Shown one piece after another: positions 60,179-64,000 of a DNA stretch of 64,000 nucleotides. Source of the DNA: Nitrospirota bacterium (GTDB taxonomy: Bacteria; Nitrospirota; Nitrospiria; Nitrospirales; Nitrospiraceae). Where the stretch lies: positions 1-64,000 of the forward strand of contig JAPLLG010000005.1 of NCBI GenBank assembly GCA_026387665.1. Reading direction: 5' to 3'. Within the stretch, counting starts at the first letter, position 1; every line of letters begins with the position of its first letter. A program made the position numbers and the translations under genes. The notes beneath the pieces are model-generated. The model was not told where the DNA came from. It searched no databases and worked only from the letters and a program-made list of their open reading frames with translations.

Positions 60179-60394
60179 GCGGGTGACCGGGTTGCCCTTT
60201 ACTGCGCGCGTCGGGAAAGAACTTGGACTGTCACTCCTCAAGGGGAGCAGCCGGACGGTTCTTCACTGCGCGCATTGAGGGACCACCCTTTCATCGTGGG
60301 GCCTCAGCGAGCAAGAAGAATGGTCCGGCTGCTCCCCTCCTCCCCTTCTGAGGCCGCGCGTTGCGCGAGCAAGAAGGGCAATCCGGTCGCCCGC
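60179..60394. repeat. Nested 49-nt-core hairpin repeats, copies C (split) and D
   Basis: The outer element has arms at 60179-60199 and 60374-60394 (21 nt, two transition mismatches) and a core split into 60201-about 60224 and 60344-60371. The inner element has arms at 60242-60264 and 60315-60337 (23 nt, two adjacent mismatches) and a full 49-nt core at 60265-60313 that keeps ACTGCGCGC and GCGAGCA at its ends. The outer right end touches the stop codon of the gene at 60394. Confidence 0.9.
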
Positions 60395-61272
60395 TACAAC
60401 TTCCGCCGCACGTCCTTCCACTCCTTCACCACCTTCGCTTTGCGCGGCGCCTCTCCCTTGGCCGGCTCCGGCACCATCACGGCATCGAGACGCCTTTGCA
60501 GGAATGTTTCGGCAAAGGCCTTCGTGCGCCCCACTCCGACTTTCAACGTCTTCCAGCCGTCCGCATGCAAAGCATCGAGCTTCACCCCAAGCGCTGCCGG
60601 ATCGGATGGCAGCACGAGAATATGGCCGACCGGAAACTTTCGATCCTTGAGCCATTGTCTGGCTTGGGCGCTCGCCTGGCTGGTGGAACCAGCCGCCTGA
60701 TCCTGCGTCACCACATAGAGCAGGCTGTAGTAGAACTGCGTGACCTTGCCGAGCTCCTCCGCTGCATCTGGCATCGGGCTCCTGCCCTCCGCTTCCTTCC
60801 CTGGCCAGATCAGGGAAGGCCCCTGCCCGACGGGATCCTCCATGAGCGATGCCATCTCCACCGCCATGATCGGACCGCGCCGTTCCCATACGGCCAGATT
60901 TCCATCAGCCTCGATCGCGGCGACTCTCGGACTATTTCCGATTCGCACGGTGAAAGGGACCGACCCTTTGGCCTTCGGGGTATAGGAAAAGATGGCTCGC
61001 CCATCTCCACCAGTCACTGCAGTCGCGACGACCTTGCCCGCGATAAGCAACTCCAGTGGCTCCCCCCCCAGAACAGCCTCCGTCTTGAAGCCCTTCCAGG
61101 TAAGCGTCGCTTCAATGGTGGCCGATTGATTGGGAGATGTGAGGCGATCCTGAACCGTCAAGGTTCCGGGAATCTTCTCGGCAGCAAATAGGGTGGTGGT
61201 CGCAGTCCAAACGAGGAAGAAAATGAAAAGACCGGCTCTGCGGAAGAATACGCTCATATGCCGCATAGCCAT
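60394..61272 (-). CDS. Secreted protein with Ig-like N-terminal and HAD-like C-terminal parts
   Basis: The product is 292 aa with a signal peptide (AGLFIFFLVWTATTTLFAAE). Residues about 35-125 look like a beta-sandwich (TIEATLTWKGFKTEAVLGGE, FSYTPKAKGSVPFTVRIG). The C-terminal 110 residues (RKFPVGHILVLPSD, ALHADGWKTLKVGVGRTKAF) resemble the lipin/LNS2-like HAD fold without the full catalytic DxDxT motif. The function is unknown. The start is uncertain; ATGs at 61272, 61266 and 61257 are possible. It lies 32 bases after the bcp gene on the same strand, and its stop codon touches a nested repeat. Confidence 0.7.
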   Translation of the reverse strand: MAMRHMSVFFRRAGLFIFFLVWTATTTLFAAEKIPGTLTVQDRLTSPNQSATIEATLTWKGFKTEAVLGGEPLELLIAGKVVATAVTGGDGRAIFSYTPKAKGSVPFTVRIGNSPRVAAIEADGNLAVWERRGPIMAVEMASLMEDPVGQGPSLIWPGKEAEGRSPMPDAAEELGKVTQFYYSLLYVVTQDQAAGSTSQASAQARQWLKDRKFPVGHILVLPSDPAALGVKLDALHADGWKTLKVGVGRTKAFAETFLQRRLDAVMVPEPAKGEAPRKAKVVKEWKDVRRKL

Positions 61273-61304
61273 TCTGACATGAGGAGGAAGGGAATCGATC
61301 CGAC

Positions 61305-61772
61305 TTAGGCCTTGAGGGCAGCCAGCACCTCATCGACATGCCCCGTGACCTTCACTTTTCTAAAGATCGCCTTCAACTTGCCGGTCTGGTCGATCACAAA
61401 GGTGCTGCGTTCGATGCCCCAGTACTTCTTGCCGTACATGCTTTTCTCTTTGTAGACCCCGTAGGCCGTCGCCACAACCTTGTCCTCGTCGCAGAGCAAC
61501 GTGAACGGCAAGGTAAATTTCGCGATGAACTTCTGGTGGGATTTCTGGCCGTCGAAACTCACGCCCAGGACCACGCCCCCCGCCTTTTTGATCGGCGTGA
61601 TGTTATCGCGAAAGTCGCAGGACTCCTGCGTACAGCCTGGCGTACTGTCCTTGGGATAAAAATACAGGACCACCTGCTTGCCAAGGAAGTCCTTCAGCTT
61701 CACCGGCTCTCCCGATTGATCGGGAAGCGCGAAGGCGGGCGCCTTACCACCGATTTCAAGTTCTGTCGCCAT
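61305..61772 (-). CDS. bcp: Thioredoxin-dependent peroxiredoxin (Bcp/PrxQ)
   Basis: The product is 155 aa from ATG 61772; the open frame to 61808 is not needed. The fold is AhpC/TSA with YFYPKDSTPGCTQESCDFRD. Peroxidatic C47 and resolving C52 are spaced as in PrxQ. GIERSTFVIDQTGKL is the conserved C-terminal half. It reduces peroxides in the cytoplasm using thioredoxin. It lies 32 bases upstream of the secreted HAD-like gene and may be co-transcribed with it. Confidence 0.94.
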   Translation of the reverse strand: MATELEIGGKAPAFALPDQSGEPVKLKDFLGKQVVLYFYPKDSTPGCTQESCDFRDNITPIKKAGGVVLGVSFDGQKSHQKFIAKFTLPFTLLCDEDKVVATAYGVYKEKSMYGKKYWGIERSTFVIDQTGKLKAIFRKVKVTGHVDEVLAALKA

Positions 61773-61840
61773 CTCAGTTCTTTCCCTTTGACTAGCGTCA
61801 CACGTCATTCGCAGACGATCATACTGGCTGACTTACGAAA

Positions 61841-61863
61841 TACGTTTCACGCTTCACGAACGA
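61841..61863. repeat. Dispersed GTGAAACGT-type repeat, copy 4 (inverted)
   Basis: TACGTTTCACGCTTCACGAA is the reverse complement of the GTGAA/GAAACGT units found at 39415, 40321 and 41173. It lies in the gap between bcp and the TPR lipoprotein gene. Confidence 0.5.
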
Positions 61864-61883
61864 CGGCCCCTTCAAGCAAAAGA

Positions 61884-62339
61884 TTATCGAGGGCCGCTGC
61901 CAATGCCAGGCCTGCCTGTCGCGATGGGATGTTCTTTGTGCGCCTTGGGAGCGTCCGGGCTGCCGAAGGGGCGGAGCGCAGGCGAATCCCAGATCACTTT
62001 GTCGCCAGGAGCCAGGTTGGCCGCTTCCAGAAACTGCTGGCGCGCTTGCTCCGTGTCGCCCAGGACATTCAACACCAAGGCGTAGTTATAATGCGCCGGC
62101 CCCGATTGAGGCGCCGCAGCGATCGCTTGAAAGAAATACTTCTTTGCATCCTCGAACTGGCTCGCTTGATAAGCCTGCGTCCCCTGTTCCGTCAGCGTCA
62201 CGGCTTGCGGCTTCACCCCTGACTCGAGCGCCAGCGGGGCCAACGGCTTCACCTTGGGCTTGGCGCAGGCCACAGCCCCGACGAGTAAGAAGACCACGCC
62301 CAACAGGGACAGGAATTTCATCGCGCCTCGACGGTCCAT
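61884..62339 (-). CDS. Small TPR lipoprotein
   Basis: The product is 151 aa from ATG 62339, with GAGG 6 bases upstream; a start at 62321 is also possible. The signal (MKFLSLLGVVFLLVGAVAC) gives a lipidated cysteine. Two TPR units follow: VTLTEQGTQAYQASQFEDAK and PAHYNYALVLNVLGDTEQAR. The C-terminal tail is rich in proline, glycine and lysine. It is a probable envelope scaffold protein. It lies 7 bases after the DUF507 gene and so shares its transcript. Confidence 0.82.
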   Translation of the reverse strand: MDRRGAMKFLSLLGVVFLLVGAVACAKPKVKPLAPLALESGVKPQAVTLTEQGTQAYQASQFEDAKKYFFQAIAAAPQSGPAHYNYALVLNVLGDTEQARQQFLEAANLAPGDKVIWDSPALRPFGSPDAPKAHKEHPIATGRPGIGSGPR

Positions 62340-62346
62340 CAACACC

Positions 62347-62622
62347 TCACGGTTTTGCATATTTCCGCATCTCTTCTTCGAACGTTTTTCGATAGAGCAC
62401 GTCCCACTCAGCACTGCCCTCGACGATCCCCCGCGAGTAGGAGGCCAGCTTGGCCTTAACCCTTCGATCAATCTCTGCCTCTTGCGCCAACTCGGAGGCC
62501 AGCACCTTCTTAATCTCTTTCAGGACCCGCCCATCCTCGGTCTGAACCGTCACAAGCGGGCTTTTCTTCACCACCTGGAGAATGACGTGGGAGAGATGGC
62601 TGATCTTGTCTTCGCTCAACAT
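62347..62622 (-). CDS. DUF507 family protein (copy 1)
   Basis: The product is 91 aa. The sequence MLSEDKISHLSHVILQVVKK, EIKKVLASELAQEAEIDRRV and GSAEWDVLYRKTFEEEMRKY is the DUF507 pattern. It is helical and of unknown function. It is in tandem with a second DUF507 gene (62720) with about 97 bases between them, filled by a dispersed repeat. Tandem pairs of this family occur in other bacteria; the two proteins may form a heterodimer. Confidence 0.85.
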   Translation of the reverse strand: MLSEDKISHLSHVILQVVKKSPLVTVQTEDGRVLKEIKKVLASELAQEAEIDRRVKAKLASYSRGIVEGSAEWDVLYRKTFEEEMRKYAKP

Positions 62623-62630
62623 ACAGAACC

Positions 62631-62718
62631 CGTGAGACGTGAGACGTGAAAGGTGAGAGGTGAATCGTACGGAGTTGGACGGCCGCGCATGTTACGTTTC
62701 ACATTTTACCTTTCACGG
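62631..62718. repeat. Dispersed GTGAAACGT-type repeat, inverted pair
   Basis: CGTGAGACGTGAGACGTGAA (62631-62650) extends to 62664. An opposite-strand unit ACGTTTCACATTTTACCTTT lies at 62694-62713, continuing to 62718. The two face each other and can form a weak hairpin. They fill the gap between the two DUF507 genes. Confidence 0.55.
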
Positions 62719-62719
62719 C

Positions 62720-63001
62720 CTAGAGAATGATGCCCCGCTCCCGCGCCAGCTTGGTCTTGACCATCGTGAACATCCGCTGAAAATCCACTTGCCCCCGCTC
62801 GATATCTTGCTCGTAGGCTTTCAACAGCTGCCGCACTTCGGCGTTCAAACGGTCTTCGACCGACAGTTCCTCGACGATGGCATGATCGATCTGCTCGACG
62901 AAGGCCTTGCGATCCCCGACGATCGCCACCTGCCCCTCCTGCTGCAATCTGGTGGCCACCGATTCGGAAATGTGTCGCACCCGTTCTTTCGAAAGTCTCA
63001 T
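62720..63001 (-). CDS. DUF507 family protein (copy 2)
   Basis: The product is 93 aa. MRLSKERVRHISESVATRLQ, QIDHAIVEELSVEDRLNAEV and RGQVDFQRMFTMVKTKLARE match DUF507. It differs from copy 1 by about two thirds of positions, so the pair is old. Its start lies 2 bases after the stop of the cyclophilin-like gene, so both are in one leftward operon. Confidence 0.85.
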   Translation of the reverse strand: MRLSKERVRHISESVATRLQQEGQVAIVGDRKAFVEQIDHAIVEELSVEDRLNAEVRQLLKAYEQDIERGQVDFQRMFTMVKTKLARERGIIL

Positions 63002-63003
63002 CG

Positions 63004-63387
63004 TTAGATCTTCTCGATCTTGATAGTCGGCACGTCCATCACCCGCCGCAGCACCGAGGCATCTCCGACAATACGACCGATCACATTGACCCGGTCGGCC
63101 GGGACCGGATCCTGCCCCATGCTCATCGGGGTGCGTCCGAAGAAAATCGCCAGGACCTGCCCCGCGCCCCAGAAGGCGACATCGCCGACTTTGACTTGAT
63201 TCGTCGCCGTCTCCCGATGGTCCTTCACCCCGGCCAATTTAAAATAGAACTCTTCGCCCCAGGTGTTGACCGGACTTTCAACCGGCAGGGCCGCATAGAC
63301 TTCCTGCGCCGTCTTCGTGGATTTCAATTCCGCATCAAGCTGCACGGAGCCGACGGTAATGCGAATTTTATTGGGAAGGTCAGCCAT
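63004..63387 (-). CDS. Cyclophilin-like-fold protein (TM1367 type)
   Basis: The product is 127 aa. KIRITVGSVQLDAELKSTKT, ALPVESPVNTWGEEFYFKLA and VKVGDVAFWGAGQVLAIFFG match the small cyclophilin-like family without known isomerase activity. The C-terminal RVNVIGRIVGDASVLRRVMD completes the barrel. It is probably cytoplasmic and is the first gene of the run with the two DUF507 genes and the TPR lipoprotein. Function unknown. Confidence 0.82.
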   Translation of the reverse strand: MADLPNKIRITVGSVQLDAELKSTKTAQEVYAALPVESPVNTWGEEFYFKLAGVKDHRETATNQVKVGDVAFWGAGQVLAIFFGRTPMSMGQDPVPADRVNVIGRIVGDASVLRRVMDVPTIKIEKI

Positions 63388-63494
63388 TAGATTCCAATCG
63401 GCGCCTCGTGGCGACCATGAGATGAAAACCCGCTCAGGCCGCGGACTTTAGCTTGTTTATTCGGTGAAATCAAGGCTACAATCCATACCATCAC

Positions 63495-64000
63495 ATGCTC
63501 ACATCATCCTTCGTACTCCTCAAAGGTCTCGGCCAAAGCTCCGAACGCCGCCTCTGGCAGGAAGGCATCCTCGATTGGGGCTCCTTCCTCCGATCGCCGA
63601 CCCTCCCCGGCATCTCCTCGAGCAGAAAAGAATGGTATGACGGCGAACTCGCCGCCGCCCAAACGCGGCTGGCAGCAGGCGACGCGCAGTTTTTCGGCAC
63701 CTGTCTCAAAAGCCGGGAACACTGGCGCCTCTTCGAGACGTTTCGTCCTCGCACGCTCTATCTGGACATCGAAACGACAGGACTCTCCGCCCGCGAAGGC
63801 CATGTCACGGTAGTCGGGCTCTATCGCAACGGACAGATGGCAAGCCTGGTCCGAGGGGAAACGTTGACGGAAGAGCGGTTGCACGCAGAGCTGGAGCAGA
63901 CCGACCTGTTCGTCACATTTTTCGGCAGCGGATTCGACATTCCCTACTTGCAGGCGAAGTTCCCCCGGTTGAATTTCAAGAAACCGCACTTCGATCTCTG
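63495..64000 (+). CDS. YprB-like ribonuclease-H-fold exonuclease, cut by the right edge
   Basis: At least 168 residues are present and the frame is still open at the window end. From ATG 63495 the product has a leader of about 85 residues (LWQEGILDWGSFLRSPTLPG) and then a DEDD-type exonuclease domain. D91 and E93 are in YLDIETTGLS, and D155 is in FFGSGFDIPYLQ. The layout fits the YprB/RNase-H-like nuclease family. It may act in DNA or RNA processing. It is divergent from the cyclophilin-like gene. No clear ribosome binding site is seen, so the start is tentative. Confidence 0.8.
   Translation, partial: MLTSSFVLLKGLGQSSERRLWQEGILDWGSFLRSPTLPGISSSRKEWYDGELAAAQTRLAAGDAQFFGTCLKSREHWRLFETFRPRTLYLDIETTGLSAREGHVTVVGLYRNGQMASLVRGETLTEERLHAELEQTDLFVTFFGSGFDIPYLQAKFPRLNFKKPHFDL

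Noticed and set aside
60008-60241. N-terminal extension of the coiled-coil membrane protein
   Set aside because: The extension is made of repeat sequence (49-nt-core family) and has no signal or domain. ATG 60007 fits better.
1-64000. CRISPR arrays
   Set aside because: No regularly spaced identical repeats of 24-40 bases with unique spacers and no cas genes were seen. The repeats present are dispersed hairpins.
1-64000. Insertion sequences or transposase genes
   Set aside because: No transposase, integrase or recombinase frame was recognised. Repeats are short and non-coding apart from the in-frame copy at 45589.

Overview
This 64 kb window has moderately high GC and dense genes on both strands. 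It looks like part of a chromosome from a Nitrospira-type bacterium (phylum Nitrospirota). I infer this from repeated outer-membrane porin, oxyanion-binding-protein and lipoprotein cassettes, many sigma-54 and two-component regulators, and hairpin repeats resembling ones I associate with Nitrospira. No rRNA or species marker is present, so the assignment is an inference.

Layout. 0-10 kb: a TPR protein cut by the left edge behind a sigma-54-like promoter, an NtrC-type and a NarL-type response regulator, an HDOD protein overlapping a soluble transhydrogenase (sthA), a ferritin-like diiron protein, a CAT-anticodon tRNA, and a LexA-like repressor with a perfect operator palindrome and two small downstream genes. 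10-26 kb: a large oxyanion-uptake locus. A leftward run of eight genes encodes an XRE/binding-protein regulator, a ModA-like protein, a lipoprotein, a porin, ModA, a small lipoprotein, ModB and ModC. A divergent rightward run encodes an outer-membrane barrel, a YezD-like small protein, a second porin, a third ModA-like protein and a second copy of the lipoprotein family, followed by a histidine kinase and an NtrC regulator. 26-35 kb: housekeeping genes (tex, trmL, an acetate-transporter-like protein, a J-domain protein), a B12-dependent radical SAM enzyme and a secreted TPR protein.

35-45 kb is accessory: a three-gene contractile-tail cassette (lysin, sheath, tube), a PilZ protein, a RelE-type toxin-antitoxin pair, a lone HicB, a small secreted protein, and a two-gene Gabija-like defence system (gajA, gajB). 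45-52 kb: a receiver protein and a tripartite RND efflux system, then the third member of the lipoprotein family. 52-64 kb: conserved cell functions (cyclophilin, TatC, RimI, TsaB, RadA, Bcp, two DUF507 proteins) and a YprB-like exonuclease cut by the right edge.

The most unusual signals are dispersed hairpin repeats. One family has a 49-nt core, bracketed by long arms that differ completely between copies yet pair within each copy. One copy sits in frame inside a receiver-domain gene, one lies inside a second repeat family, and one is nested inside another copy of itself. Several repeats abut or contain stop codons of leftward genes. The second strong candidate is the duplicated porin / ModA-like / lipoprotein arrangement around the one-component regulator, which may be an uncharacterised outer-membrane-to-periplasm oxyanion route.
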